A stretch of 64,000 bases of DNA from an uncultured bacterium (GCA_938010045.1 CALLFZ010000017.1:1-64000); one strand, 5' to 3'; counted from the stretch's first letter, positions 9,136 to 18,473 are shown. The notes: generated by a model from the sequence alone, not told the origin. Program-made: numbers and translations.

Positions 9136-11256
9136 ATGAATCGACCGTTGCGGGTTGGAATCGCCGCTCTGGTCCTGGCGGCGGCGGCGGCTGTCGCGGC
9201 TCCAATCATCAGTTATCAGGGGGTGGTCACCGTACACGGGACACCCATCACCGGCACGGGTTACTTCAAATTCGCGTTGCTCGATGGGAACGACCATGTG
9301 GTGTGGACGCACGACGGATCGCCACCTGGCTCGCCGCCGGCGGGTTGGCTTGAATTGCCGGTTAGCCGTGGCCTCTTTCAGGTGCCACTGGGCGATACCA
9401 ACGTACTCGGAATGACGGCGCCGATTCCGGCGGCCGCGCTACACACGCCTCCGATTCGATTGCGCACATGGTTCTCGACGAACACAACGTCATTTTCGCT
9501 TCTCAGCCCGGATGTTCCGTTGAACGTTCCCGACTGGTCGGTGTTCGACAGCGGCGCGCTGCTGGTGGTGGATGTCGGCGGTCGCGGCGATTTCAGCAGC
9601 CTCAATGCGGCGATGAACTATGTGGCGGCGAGCGCCTGGATTCAGACCGTATGGCTCATGCCGGGCCACTATGAGTTGAGCTCAACCGTGGAGATGCCGT
9701 CGAACCGGTGGGTGGTCGTCCGCGGTTTCGACGAGGGGAGCGTGACGATCCGGCGCGCGGGCGGACCGGCTCTGCGGTTGGGGAGCGGCCGCCTGGTTCA
9801 TCTCCAGATCACCGGTTCGCCGGCGGCCACGGACGCGGGTGGGGGCACGAATGTGTACGTGGAGCTAGCGGACTGCCGACTCTCGGGCGAGGGGACTGCG
9901 GCAGCTTTGGCGCTCTCGGGCACGGGCACGGTGGTGGTGGCGAGGAATGTCTTGTTCGAGTCCGAGGCCGGTGTCGCGGCCCAGCTGCAGGGTCGCGTGT
10001 GGTTATCGGCGCGGGATTGCCGCTTCGATGTGGGCGGCGGCGGCGCAGGAATTCGACTCGGCGGGGCGGCGGGCGCACAGATTGTGGACAGCACGCTGAG
10101 CGCCGAGAGCGGTCGCGCCGTCGTGCTGGGCGGCACCGAGGACCTGGCGTGGTTTGAGGCCGCGAATTCAGTGTTGCGCGGCGGCATCGTGAGGAGCAAC
10201 TCCCTCGGCGGAGCGATCCTGCGGCTATGCACGGTGTCGGCGGACGAGGCGAACGGCGCGGCGGTGTCGGTGACCGGCGCTGGCGCGTGGAACGAGACGC
10301 GATTGGAGCAGTGCGTGGTGGACGCGGTTCGAGTTCCGGCGGTGGCGGTCGCGACGCCGGCCGGCCGCACGGCCAATCTCGTGCTGCGAGATAGCCGGAT
10401 CCGGTCGTTCGAACTTCCCGCGGAAGAGGCAGTCGTGGTGGCGACCAACGCGAATGCGGGCGCCGTAGGTTTGGAGCTGGACGTTCGCGGCTGCGAAATT
10501 GCCGACATGAGCTCCGAGGATACTGTCCGGGCTGTGCAGCTTCACGGGGCGGAGTTTCATTCGTTCGGGACCGAGATTCGCGGTGGCATCGGGATCGAGG
10601 CGGGCGCCCACAGCGAGGTCTCCCTGCGCATGTCGGCGGTCGATGCGCGGACCACCGCCGTCTGGCTGCGGAGTGGGTCCGAAGGATCGGCAAGCTCGTG
10701 CGACATCATCGGCGGAACGGACGAGGCCGATGGGGCGGGTGTATGGGCAGAGGCGGGTACGATGGCGGTGCTGATCAATTCCTGGGCCGAAGGGCAGGGC
10801 CGCGGCGCTGGTGCGATCGGCATCCGGTGCGCGGCGCAGGGGAGCGACGGGGCCACGGTGTTCGTGGTCGGCGGGGGGGTGATGGGCGACGCGAGGGCGG
10901 TGCTGGTTGAGGGGGGTGTGTGCTTCGCGGGCAACGCTACGTTTCTGACCATGGCGGGCATCCCGTTGGAAGTACGGCGGACGACGGCCAATCCCGATGC
11001 CGAGTTTCATTCTTGTCAGATCATGCGGTTAACGGAGGCCCCGACCCCCGCCGTGTTGCTCAGCGGCCTTCCTGCACCGGTGCCGAGGCTGGTCGGCTGC
11101 AGCCTATCCGCGCCGGGGGCGAGCGCATCGGTGTCGCTCCACACGGCAGTGAACGGGCAGATCGGACTGATCAACTCGGTGCTGAGCACGAACCTTGGTC
11201 CGGGGGTCATGATCGTGCCGGCGACGAGCTTGGGCCAGGGGAACTACATTCCATGA
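9136..11256 (+). CDS. Secreted right-handed beta-helix protein
   Basis: The 706-residue protein begins with a signal peptide (basic MNRPLR, then an Ala-rich hydrophobic stretch to about residue 22). After a beta-rich domain of about 120 residues comes a pectate-lyase-like segment opening DVGGRGDFSSLNAAMNYV. Hundreds of residues of short repeating strands with Gly/Asn turns follow, as expected of a parallel beta-helix. No catalytic residues of a named polysaccharide lyase can be picked out. The start is set by GGAGG at 9123-9127, eight bases before ATG 9136; an ATG at 9121 would overlap that site. Its TGA overlaps the TSP3 gene (ATGA). It is likely exported, possibly surface-attached or carbohydrate-active. 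Confidence 0.75.
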   Translation: MNRPLRVGIAALVLAAAAAVAAPIISYQGVVTVHGTPITGTGYFKFALLDGNDHVVWTHDGSPPGSPPAGWLELPVSRGLFQVPLGDTNVLGMTAPIPAAALHTPPIRLRTWFSTNTTSFSLLSPDVPLNVPDWSVFDSGALLVVDVGGRGDFSSLNAAMNYVAASAWIQTVWLMPGHYELSSTVEMPSNRWVVVRGFDEGSVTIRRAGGPALRLGSGRLVHLQITGSPAATDAGGGTNVYVELADCRLSGEGTAAALALSGTGTVVVARNVLFESEAGVAAQLQGRVWLSARDCRFDVGGGGAGIRLGGAAGAQIVDSTLSAESGRAVVLGGTEDLAWFEAANSVLRGGIVRSNSLGGAILRLCTVSADEANGAAVSVTGAGAWNETRLEQCVVDAVRVPAVAVATPAGRTANLVLRDSRIRSFELPAEEAVVVATNANAGAVGLELDVRGCEIADMSSEDTVRAVQLHGAEFHSFGTEIRGGIGIEAGAHSEVSLRMSAVDARTTAVWLRSGSEGSASSCDIIGGTDEADGAGVWAEAGTMAVLINSWAEGQGRGAGAIGIRCAAQGSDGATVFVVGGGVMGDARAVLVEGGVCFAGNATFLTMAGIPLEVRRTTANPDAEFHSCQIMRLTEAPTPAVLLSGLPAPVPRLVGCSLSAPGASASVSLHTAVNGQIGLINSVLSTNLGPGVMIVPATSLGQGNYIP

Positions 11257-12011
11257 ACGCGCGTCTCTGTAGGACATTGGCGGGCGTGCTCGCTGGGCTA
11301 GCCCTGCCGCTGCGGGCGCCGGCCGCGGTGCAGAGCGGCGGACCGTATGCCGTGGAGCACGCTTCGTTTGGCGGTTCGGCTACGCTTCTGCCGGTGGGCG
11401 CGGCGCCGTGCCAGATGCTCGCGGTGGCCGCTCAACCCGGACCGGTGGGTGAACGTGCCGCGGGCGGGGGAAGCGTGATCATCGCTGCTGGTATTCTTTC
11501 TAGCCGCCCGGTGTGGGACACGGATGGCGATGGAGTGCCTGATGACGAGGATACGGACCTCGATGCCGACGGCATCCCCAATGCGATTGATCCTCTCCCC
11601 TATGACACCGACAACGACGGTCTGAACAATCTCGTCGACGAGGACGATGACAATGACGGTCTGAGCGATCTCGACGAGGCGATGCTCGGCACGGATCCGC
11701 TGCGCGCGGACACCGACGGGGACGGTTACGACGACGGCACGGAAGTGCGGGTGTTGGGCACGGATCCGCGAGACGCGGGCGACGTTCTGCGATTCGCGGA
11801 GGTGCGGATGGCCGGCGGTGCCGTCATTGTGACCTGGCGCGCCTCTCCGGGAATTCAGTACTGGTTGCAACGAGCTTCGACCCTGGCGCCGGGCGGCTGG
11901 AGCGATGTGGGCGGACCGCGGTCGGGTCCGGGACCCTGGCTCACAGTGACCGATGCGGCGCCGGCCGGTGCGGGGGTCTGGCGGGTGCGCGTCTCGGCGG
12001 GTGGTCCTTGA
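11253..12011 (+). CDS. Secreted thrombospondin type 3 repeat protein
   Basis: The 252-residue protein has an N-terminal signal peptide and a short region containing QSGGPYAVEHASFGG. A calcium-binding acidic array follows (about residues 89-165) built from DTDGDG-, DLDADG- and DTDNDG-type loops, as in thrombospondin type 3 repeats. The last 75 residues form a beta-rich domain with YWLQRASTLAPGGW, a pattern common in exported PVC proteins (from general knowledge). The gene starts inside the stop of the beta-helix gene (ATGA), so the two exported proteins are made together. Function is unknown; cell-surface or matrix attachment is plausible. Confidence 0.8.
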   Translation: MNARLCRTLAGVLAGLALPLRAPAAVQSGGPYAVEHASFGGSATLLPVGAAPCQMLAVAAQPGPVGERAAGGGSVIIAAGILSSRPVWDTDGDGVPDDEDTDLDADGIPNAIDPLPYDTDNDGLNNLVDEDDDNDGLSDLDEAMLGTDPLRADTDGDGYDDGTEVRVLGTDPRDAGDVLRFAEVRMAGGAVIVTWRASPGIQYWLQRASTLAPGGWSDVGGPRSGPGPWLTVTDAAPAGAGVWRVRVSAGGP

Positions 12012-12033
12012 CGAGTCCTGCGGTTGTGCGGGG

Positions 12034-12142
12034 GTGGCCGTGACGTCGTCCACACGGAAGGGGCGACGCGCAACATTAGCGTGCGGGCTGACCTAGCCCC
12101 ACTCGGTGGCCGTGACGTTGTCCACACGGAAGGGGCGAGGCG
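12034..12142. repeat. Two copies of a 37-base direct repeat
   Basis: Near-identical 37-base units lie at 12034-12070 and 12106-12142 (35 of 37 bases equal), beginning GTGGCCGTGACG and containing GTCCACACGGAAGGGGCGA. They sit in the 253-base gap between the converging TSP3 and xth genes. A short frame through them is not gene-like. They may belong to a composite intergenic element with the TCCAA-N3-TTGGA pair just downstream. Confidence 0.8.
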
Positions 12143-12157
12143 GGCGGTGGCGCGGAA

Positions 12158-12202
12158 TCCAAGGGTTGGACCGCGAATGGACCGTGGCGTCCCAACCTTG
12201 GA
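12158..12202. repeat. Paired TCCAA-N3-TTGGA palindromes
   Basis: A perfect palindrome TCCAAGGGTTGGA (12158-12170) is followed 32 bases later by an imperfect one, TCCCAACCTTGGA (12190-12202). The same pair with the same 32-base spacing recurs at 50888-50932, so this is a repeated intergenic element and not chance. Confidence 0.7.
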
Positions 12203-12264
12203 GATGAGGCCGCGACGAGTTCGGACCTGAGGGTGTTGAGCCCGCGGGTGCAGAATCTCGGCTC

Positions 12265-13038
12265 TCAGCGGAATATGCCGACGACGGGGGTATGGTCGGA
12301 GGGTTTTTCCCAAGTGCGCGGCTCAAGATCAATCCACGCGTCCAGCGCCTCGGCTGCGAGCGGTGGTGTTGCGAACAGATAGTCGAGACGCCATCCGATC
12401 CGCCGGCGGACGGCATTGGGCGTGCGGTAATCGAAAAACGAGTAGTGGCCGGGTTCGGGGTGGAAGCGGCGGAAGACATCCACGAATCCCCAGTCGCGGC
12501 AGGCGGCGAGCGCCCGTCGGGCGTCGATGTGGAAGCAGACGTGGTCCGTGTACTGTTCCGGCGCGTGGACATCCTCCGGCTCGATCGCGACGTTGAGATC
12601 GCCGACCCAGAGCACGCGATCGCGGTCGGGGCGGACGTAGTGTTCCCAGAAGCGGCGCAGGCGTGCGAGCCACTGAAGTTTGTAGCGGTAGTTGGGATCG
12701 GTGATCTCGCGGCCCTGTGGCACATAGGTGTTCACGATCCAGAGGTCGCCGAAGCGCGCGCGCATCATCCGCGTTTCGTCCGGCGGTTCGGCCACGGGCA
12801 GGCCAAAGGTGACCTCGTCGGGCGGGCGGCGTGACAGGATCGCCACGCCGTTCCACGCCTTCTCGCCGCGGAATACGCAGTGATAGCCGAGCGACTCGAT
12901 CTCGGCGCGAGGAAACTCCTCGTCGCGCACCTTGGTTTCCTGGACGCAGAGCACGTCCGGTGCGGCGGCGGGCAGCCATCGAGCGAGGATGGGTAGACGA
13001 GCGCGAATCGAGTTCACGTTGAAGGTGGCGATCTTCAT
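12265..13038 (-). CDS. xth: Exodeoxyribonuclease III (AP endonuclease)
   Basis: The 257-residue enzyme cleaves DNA 5' of abasic sites and removes 3'-blocked ends in base excision repair. It has the ExoIII landmarks: an N-terminal asparagine in TFNVNS, metal-binding E34 in VQETKV, GDLNVA in the middle and the terminal SDHTPV with H249. It is the last gene of the minus-strand run lon, LolA-like, xth and overlaps the preceding gene by four bases. The window also encodes a SRAP protein (5211), a second abasic-site function. Confidence 0.95.
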   Translation of the reverse strand: MKIATFNVNSIRARLPILARWLPAAAPDVLCVQETKVRDEEFPRAEIESLGYHCVFRGEKAWNGVAILSRRPPDEVTFGLPVAEPPDETRMMRARFGDLWIVNTYVPQGREITDPNYRYKLQWLARLRRFWEHYVRPDRDRVLWVGDLNVAIEPEDVHAPEQYTDHVCFHIDARRALAACRDWGFVDVFRRFHPEPGHYSFFDYRTPNAVRRRIGWRLDYLFATPPLAAEALDAWIDLEPRTWEKPSDHTPVVGIFR

Positions 13039-13790
13039 GGTGACACCTCGCGAGGCACGGCGTGCGTTTCGCGAACGCGCAGGGTGACCCGTTCGGGGCG
13101 GGGCGGAGTTTCAAGGTCGATGTCTTCGACCACCCAGCGATCGTTGACCTTGGCGACACTTTTGACGGAGAGGCGGCGGACGACGTGACCGGAGGCGTCG
13201 CGCCCCTCGGCCTGAAGCAGCAAGTGTTCGCGTACGTCCACCCAAATGCGGACCGACGCGTAGCGGGCGCCGGCCGGTGCCGAGAGGTCGGCGACCCAGC
13301 ATTCGCGGGCGCGCTTCAGTTCAAGGCCGAGGACGCGACCGCGGGTCCACCAAAGGAAATCGAAGAAGAAATCGGACCAACGGAGGCCGGTGTCGAGGGC
13401 CTCTGCGTCGGACGGCAGCGAACGCGCCGCGCGACCGTCTGCTGCGAGTTCGTGGAGCGTGACGGTGCCGTCGGGCCCTATGCTCGCGATGACGGCCGCG
13501 AGCGGGGCGCCGAAGGCGTCCGTGAGCCGGGCGTCGGCGGAGGGGGGGTGTGCGCGTAGATCGAGGCGCAGTTCGAGCCCGAGGGTGCGAACGGTTTCGC
13601 CGCGGGCGTCGCGCAAGAGCAATTCGCCACGAACGATCCAGAGGGCGTCGGGGAAGGTGGAACGGACGCGTTCGAGCAACTCGGAGGCCGTCGGCGGGGG
13701 AACGGCGGGGCGGTCGGTGTTGGCCTCCTGCGTCATTCCGCGTGAGGCCGGCAGCCCGCTCAGGAGGATGGCGAGGAGCCGGCGTTTCAT
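13035..13790 (-). CDS. LolA-like outer-membrane lipoprotein-sorting protein (probable)
   Basis: The 251-residue protein has an N-terminal export signal (MKRRLLAILLSGLPASRG) and a beta-rich body, with strands such as VRIWVDVREHLLLQAEG and YASVRIW. This resembles proteins annotated as outer membrane lipoprotein-sorting proteins with the LolA/LolB half-barrel fold. The resemblance is one of fold pattern and is weak at sequence level. It overlaps both neighbours by four bases (lon before it, xth after it). A role in carrying lipoproteins across the periplasm is inferred only. Confidence 0.55.
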   Translation of the reverse strand: MKRRLLAILLSGLPASRGMTQEANTDRPAVPPPTASELLERVRSTFPDALWIVRGELLLRDARGETVRTLGLELRLDLRAHPPSADARLTDAFGAPLAAVIASIGPDGTVTLHELAADGRAARSLPSDAEALDTGLRWSDFFFDFLWWTRGRVLGLELKRARECWVADLSAPAGARYASVRIWVDVREHLLLQAEGRDASGHVVRRLSVKSVAKVNDRWVVEDIDLETPPRPERVTLRVRETHAVPREVSP

Positions 13791-16180
13791 GTTGGCGGGG
13801 CTCCGAAGATGGCGGCGAGCGCTTCTTCAACGTTTCGGACACGAAGGATCGAGAGCTGTCGGCGGACGTCCCGCGGCACTTCGACGAGATCGTCGCGGTT
13901 TGCGGCGGGCAGGATCACGCGGCGAAGGCCGCCGCGGGCCGCGGCGAGCACCTTCTCGCGAATGCCTCCGACGGGCAGCACACGGCCGCGGAGTGTGATT
14001 TCGCCGGTCATCGCACAGTCCGGAGGGACGGGCTGCTGGCGCAGGAGGGACACCAGCGCGACCGCGATGGCGAGGCCGGCCGAAGGGCCGTCCTTCGGCA
14101 CGGCGCCGGCGGGGACGTGGATATGGAGGTCGTGGTGTTCGGTGAAGTCGGGGGGCAGGTCCCACGCCTCCGCGCGAGCGCGAACGAGCGAGACGGCGGT
14201 TTCGGCGGACTCCTTCATGACGTCGCCGAGCAAGCCGGTGAGGATGCGGCGGCCCTGGCCGGGCATGGTGGCGACCTCGATGGTGAGGATGTCGCCGCCA
14301 TCGGGGGTCCAGGCGAGCCCCTGCGCGAGGCCCGGCGGTGGGTTCGAATCGCGACCAGCGTCGGGAATGCGCGGCGGCCCCAGCCATCGCCGAAGGTTGT
14401 CCGGCGCGATGTTCACGCGGGTGGTGGGACGCGTGAGGATGGCGCGCGCGGTTTTTCGACACAGGGCAGCGAGATGGCGATCCAGCTGGCGGACGCCGGC
14501 CTCGCGGGTGTAGCGGGTAATTATCGCGTCCAGCGCCTCATCCGAGACATCGAGCTGGCCGGGGCGCAAGCCGTGCTGCTCGATCTGGCGGGGCAGCAGG
14601 TGGAGGCGAGCGATGCGGACCTTCTCGCGGGGCGTGTAGCCCGGCAGTTCGATCACCTCGAGTCGGTCGCGCAAGGCGGGCGGCACGGGATCGAGCATGT
14701 TGGCGGTGGTGATGAACAACACGCGGGATAGGTCGAAGGCGACTTCAAGGTAATGGTCGCGAAAGGCGCGGTTCTGTTCGGGGTCGAGCACCTCGAGCAA
14801 CGCCGCGGCGGGATCGCCACGGAAGTCGCGTCCGATCTTGTCGAGCTCGTCGAGCATGAAGACGGGATTGCGGCTGCCGGCGCGGCGGATGCTCTGGATG
14901 ATGCGCCCCGGCAGGGCGCCGACGTAGGTGCGGCGGTGTCCGCGAATCTCGGCCTCGTCCTGGAGGCCGCCAAGCGAGAGGCGCACGAAGTGTCGCCCCA
15001 TCGCATCGGCGACGGCCTGTCCGAGCGAGGTTTTGCCAACGCCCGGCGGTCCAACGAGGCACAGGATCGGCCCGCTGAGATCCCGCTTGAGGCGGAGGAC
15101 GGCCAGAAACTCGAGGATACGTTCGCGGACCTTGTCGAGCCCGTAGTGGCGGGAGGCGAGCACGCGCTGCGCGGCTCGCAGATCGAGTCGGTCGGGGGTT
15201 TCGACGGTCCAGGGCAGCGAGAGCAGCCAGTCGAGGTAGGTGCGAATCACGCCGTACTCCGGCGACGCAGGGGGCACAGTGGCGAGGCGGTCAAGTTCCT
15301 GCTGCGTCGCGGCGGCGGCCTCGGGCGGCAGGTTGGCCTCGCGCATCCGGTCCCGGAGCCGTTCGACCTCCGAGGCGGACGACTCGGTTTCGCCGAGCTC
15401 TGCCTTGATTTGTCGCAGCTGTTCACGGAGCACGTGTTCGCGCTGGGTTTTCGAAAACGTTTCCGACACGCGCGCCTGGATTTTGCGGCCGAGCTGGAGA
15501 ACCTCGCGCTCGCGGTTGAGTAGGACCAGAATGCGTTCGAGGCGGGCGCGTACGGAGAGTTCAGCGAGCAGCGCCTGCCGTTCTTCGATCGGCATCGGGA
15601 GGTTGGCCGCAATCAGGTCGGACAGTCGCGCCGGGTCCTCGGTATTGAACAACGCGATTTTGAGTTCCTCCGGCAGTACCGGCGAGAGACTGATGACCTC
15701 CATGAACTGGTGCGAGGCGGTGCGCGCGAGGGCCGCGAGCTCGGGTCCGGTCTCGATAATGTCGTCGAGCAGCATGACCTCGGCGCGCAGGAAGGGATCG
15801 CCGGTGGACGTCCACACGCCGAGGCGGCAGCGACGTTCCCCTTGAACCAGCATTCGGACGGTGTCATCGGGGAACCGGAGCATCCGCAGCACTCGACCGA
15901 AGCAGCCCACATCGTGCAGATGATCGGGGCCGACTTGGTCATCGGGCATTTGACCCTCCCGTTGCAGGACGCCCGCGAAGAGACGGTCGCCCGCCGCGAC
16001 GTGCTCCGCGAGCCGTTTGGAGCGGGCGGTATTGATCAGCAGAGGGGCGATCATGGCTGGAAAGAGAACGACGTCGTTCAGCGGCAGGATTGGAACGGAC
16101 GGTAGGACCGCGCCCCGGGCGGGCACGGACGGCGACGGGGATTTCGATCCGGCAGGCGAACGCGAACTTGAAGTATTCAC
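13787..16180 (-). CDS. lon: ATP-dependent protease La (Lon)
   Basis: The 797-residue protein has the LonA order: N-terminal substrate-binding domain (from about residue 28, VPILPLNDVVLFP), helical linker, AAA+ module with Walker A GPPGVGKT at 377-384, and a C-terminal Ser-Lys protease domain. Catalytic S700 lies in KDGPSAG and K743 in PVGGIREKV. It degrades damaged and regulatory proteins in the cytoplasm. The start is GTG 16180, with no clear Shine-Dalgarno site. The TIM-barrel gene ends 47 bases upstream on the same strand, so lon may be read through from that operon. Confidence 0.97.
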   Translation of the reverse strand: MNTSSSRSPAGSKSPSPSVPARGAVLPSVPILPLNDVVLFPAMIAPLLINTARSKRLAEHVAAGDRLFAGVLQREGQMPDDQVGPDHLHDVGCFGRVLRMLRFPDDTVRMLVQGERRCRLGVWTSTGDPFLRAEVMLLDDIIETGPELAALARTASHQFMEVISLSPVLPEELKIALFNTEDPARLSDLIAANLPMPIEERQALLAELSVRARLERILVLLNREREVLQLGRKIQARVSETFSKTQREHVLREQLRQIKAELGETESSASEVERLRDRMREANLPPEAAAATQQELDRLATVPPASPEYGVIRTYLDWLLSLPWTVETPDRLDLRAAQRVLASRHYGLDKVRERILEFLAVLRLKRDLSGPILCLVGPPGVGKTSLGQAVADAMGRHFVRLSLGGLQDEAEIRGHRRTYVGALPGRIIQSIRRAGSRNPVFMLDELDKIGRDFRGDPAAALLEVLDPEQNRAFRDHYLEVAFDLSRVLFITTANMLDPVPPALRDRLEVIELPGYTPREKVRIARLHLLPRQIEQHGLRPGQLDVSDEALDAIITRYTREAGVRQLDRHLAALCRKTARAILTRPTTRVNIAPDNLRRWLGPPRIPDAGRDSNPPPGLAQGLAWTPDGGDILTIEVATMPGQGRRILTGLLGDVMKESAETAVSLVRARAEAWDLPPDFTEHHDLHIHVPAGAVPKDGPSAGLAIAVALVSLLRQQPVPPDCAMTGEITLRGRVLPVGGIREKVLAAARGGLRRVILPAANRDDLVEVPRDVRRQLSILRVRNVEEALAAIFGAPPT

Positions 16181-16227
16181 GAACGCATTCTACGGCAGGC
16201 GGGGCCGAACGGCGATGCGCGGATGGC

Positions 16228-17106
16228 TCACGGGAAGGCGGCGCGCCAGGCGGCCATCGAGTTGCGCAGATGGTCCTGCTTGAGGCCGGCCACTCCCCAG
16301 AGCTGCAGGCAGATGGGCCCCGTGAAGCCCCGCCGGTCGAGATCGCGCACGAGCGCCGCCCAATCGAACGTGCCCTGGTCGAGTGGCTGGATGAGGCGCG
16401 TCCACGAGCGGTCTCCGTCGGGCGTGGCGCCATTGATCGTGACCGCGTCCAGCAGCGGTATGGCGAGATCCAGGCGCTGTTCCAGATCGCGCCCGTCCAC
16501 CTTCAGCCAGTGAGCGAGATTGAAGGTGACGACGACGTTGGGCCGCGCGGTCTGTTTTGCGAGCCGGACGGCGTGCTCGACCCGCTCGAGCCAGAAGCCC
16601 GCGTGGGGGTACAGAGAGATCGAGACGCCGGATGCGGCGGCCTGATCGGCGAGTCGGCGCAGACCCTCCGCGGCGGGTTCGTCGCCCGCTTCCGCGGAGC
16701 GCGGGAATTCCGAACTTTGAATGGCGAGCCACAGCCGGGGGCAGAGTCCCTTCATGGCCGCGAGCATGCCTTCGACGCGGGGATCCGGGGCCAAGCCGTC
16801 GCGGCCGAGCCGCGCAGTCGCGTACACCGCGACGAGTCGCAATCCGATGCGTTCGGCGCTCTCGCCGACGTTGCGCAGCATCTGCGGCTCCGTGGCCGAC
16901 CAGGTGACGCCGGCGAACCCGATGCGTCGCGCGAGGTCGAGCTGCTCGGTTTCCGACATGCCGGCCACGCGGAAGCCGGTGTCCATCACGATGAGGTCGC
17001 GGCCGGCAAGAGCCGGTGTGGACCATGCGGCGAGGGCGAGGCGCAGCACACAGCGCGCGGCGACGCGTGACGGGCGGGTCAGAACCGAGAAGTGAACGGT
17101 ATTCAT
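16228..17106 (-). CDS. Exported sugar phosphate isomerase/epimerase-like TIM barrel
   Basis: The 292-residue protein resembles the AP endonuclease 2/xylose isomerase-like TIM-barrel family. It has strand-loop signatures such as RIGFAGVTWS near the start of the barrel, VVVTFNLAHWLKVDG in the middle and GFTGPICLQLWG near the end. An N-terminal hydrophobic stretch (LRLALAAWSTPALA) looks like a signal peptide. I start it at ATG 17106, which overlaps the sulfatase stop; the open frame extends further but the upstream part is in the sulfatase gene. Substrate unknown. Its place behind a sulfatase suggests breakdown of sulfated sugars. A related exported protein lies at 60536. Confidence 0.75.
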   Translation of the reverse strand: MNTVHFSVLTRPSRVAARCVLRLALAAWSTPALAGRDLIVMDTGFRVAGMSETEQLDLARRIGFAGVTWSATEPQMLRNVGESAERIGLRLVAVYATARLGRDGLAPDPRVEGMLAAMKGLCPRLWLAIQSSEFPRSAEAGDEPAAEGLRRLADQAAASGVSISLYPHAGFWLERVEHAVRLAKQTARPNVVVTFNLAHWLKVDGRDLEQRLDLAIPLLDAVTINGATPDGDRSWTRLIQPLDQGTFDWAALVRDLDRRGFTGPICLQLWGVAGLKQDHLRNSMAAWRAAFP

Positions 17107-18473
17107 GGTCGCGGAGCGCGAACCTCGTTCTCCCATGCCGCGATGGCGTTGGATAACCGGCGTACGTCGTCCGGTCGGCGCAAGAAGAGGTTGTCGCGTT
17201 CGCCAGGATCGGCGCCGAGATCGAAGAGACCTTCGAACTCGGTCTGCATGCCACGGGCTCGTGTGACGAGCTTGAGGTCGCCGTCCCGAACGGCGCGCCA
17301 TGTGATGTCGCCGCGTCGGACGCGCCAGAAAAGGCGGCGGGCCACGTTTGGGCGGCGCTCGCGCACGTGGGCCAGAAGATCCATACCGTCGAGCGGCGGC
17401 TCGCGGGACAGATCTGCGCCGGCGACGCGCAGGAGCGAGAGGGACCAATCCATCGTGATACCGACCTGATCGCTGACAAGGCCGGCCGGCAGCACGCCCG
17501 GCCAGCGGACGAAGCAAGGCACGCGGATGCCGCCGTCCATCAGCGAGCCCTTCCAGCCCGAGTGGGGGCCGTTGGAGCCCGGTCGGATGGCGCCGTTGTC
17601 GCTGGTGAAGACGACGAGGGTGCGGTTTGCGACGCCGCCGCGCTCCAACGCTTCGAAGATCCGGCCGACACATTCGTCCAAGCGGCGGAGCATCGCGGCG
17701 TAGCGCTCGGGGGTGCCACGGTTGACCTCCGCGTGTGGGACGGGTTCGGGCGATGAATCATCCGGTCCTTGAAACGGCGTGTGCGGCGCGGTGTACGGAA
17801 GGTAAAGAAACCACGGTTCGCGGGGCGCGAGGGAGAGCCATTCGATCGCCTCTTCGGTGATCCAGTCGGTCATGTAGACCCCGGGCCGTCGGACGAGTTG
17901 GCCATTGCGGTAGATCGCGCACAGCCGGACGTTGTTCTCGTCGATCTCCACGTGGTGAAAGTAGTCCACGCCCCCGCCGAGGATACCGAACCAGTGGTGG
18001 AAGCCGAGGCGGTCCGGCCAGAAGGCGGGTTCGTAGCCGAGATGCCATTTGCCGATCGAGGCGGTGATGTATCCGGCAGCGACGAGCGCCCGGGGCAGCG
18101 TTGCGAATGAAGCCGGTAGTCCCAGTTCGTTCTGTTCGCGAAGACGAATGGCATCGTCGTAGCGGCCGACATTTGCCAAGCCGATCGCGCATTCGAGGCC
18201 GCCGACCCGTTGTGGGTATCGCCCGGTCAGTAGCGCGGCGCGGGTGGGGGTGCATTCGGCGGAGTTCGCGTAGAACTGGGTGAAACGGACGCCCTCCGCC
18301 GCTAGGCGGTCGAGGTGGGGTGTGGAGATTGAACCGCCGTAGCAGGAAAGGTCACCCCACCCCAGGTCGTCGGCGAGGATGAACAAAATGTTCGGGCGCG
18401 GGGACGAAGTTGGAAGGAGGGCGGCTGTGGCGCCCGCCGCGAGGAGAGTGAGGAATGAACACCATCGAATCAT
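17103..18473 (-). CDS. Secreted sulfatase (formylglycine-dependent)
   Basis: The 456-residue protein has an N-terminal signal peptide, then the sulfatase opening PNILFILADDLGWGD with metal-binding Asp pair D35-D36. The modification motif C-T-P-T-R follows at residues 74-78. The Cys would be turned into formylglycine by a separate maturase that is not in the window. A later metal-site stretch reads VVFTSDNGA. The enzyme removes sulfate esters, probably from polysaccharides, in the periplasm or outside. It overlaps the lipoprotein gene before it and the TIM-barrel gene after it by four bases each. Substrate cannot be read from the sequence. Confidence 0.93.
   Translation of the reverse strand: MIRWCSFLTLLAAGATAALLPTSSPRPNILFILADDLGWGDLSCYGGSISTPHLDRLAAEGVRFTQFYANSAECTPTRAALLTGRYPQRVGGLECAIGLANVGRYDDAIRLREQNELGLPASFATLPRALVAAGYITASIGKWHLGYEPAFWPDRLGFHHWFGILGGGVDYFHHVEIDENNVRLCAIYRNGQLVRRPGVYMTDWITEEAIEWLSLAPREPWFLYLPYTAPHTPFQGPDDSSPEPVPHAEVNRGTPERYAAMLRRLDECVGRIFEALERGGVANRTLVVFTSDNGAIRPGSNGPHSGWKGSLMDGGIRVPCFVRWPGVLPAGLVSDQVGITMDWSLSLLRVAGADLSREPPLDGMDLLAHVRERRPNVARRLFWRVRRGDITWRAVRDGDLKLVTRARGMQTEFEGLFDLGADPGERDNLFLRRPDDVRRLSNAIAAWENEVRAPRP

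Noticed and set aside
12024-12230. A 68-codon frame over the 37-base repeats.
   Set aside because: Its apparent repeat peptide comes only from the DNA repeat; there is no ribosome-binding site and no family.
16181-16194. TAGAAT just before the lon start as a leaderless promoter.
   Set aside because: No -35 at a proper distance; lon is more likely read from the upstream operon.
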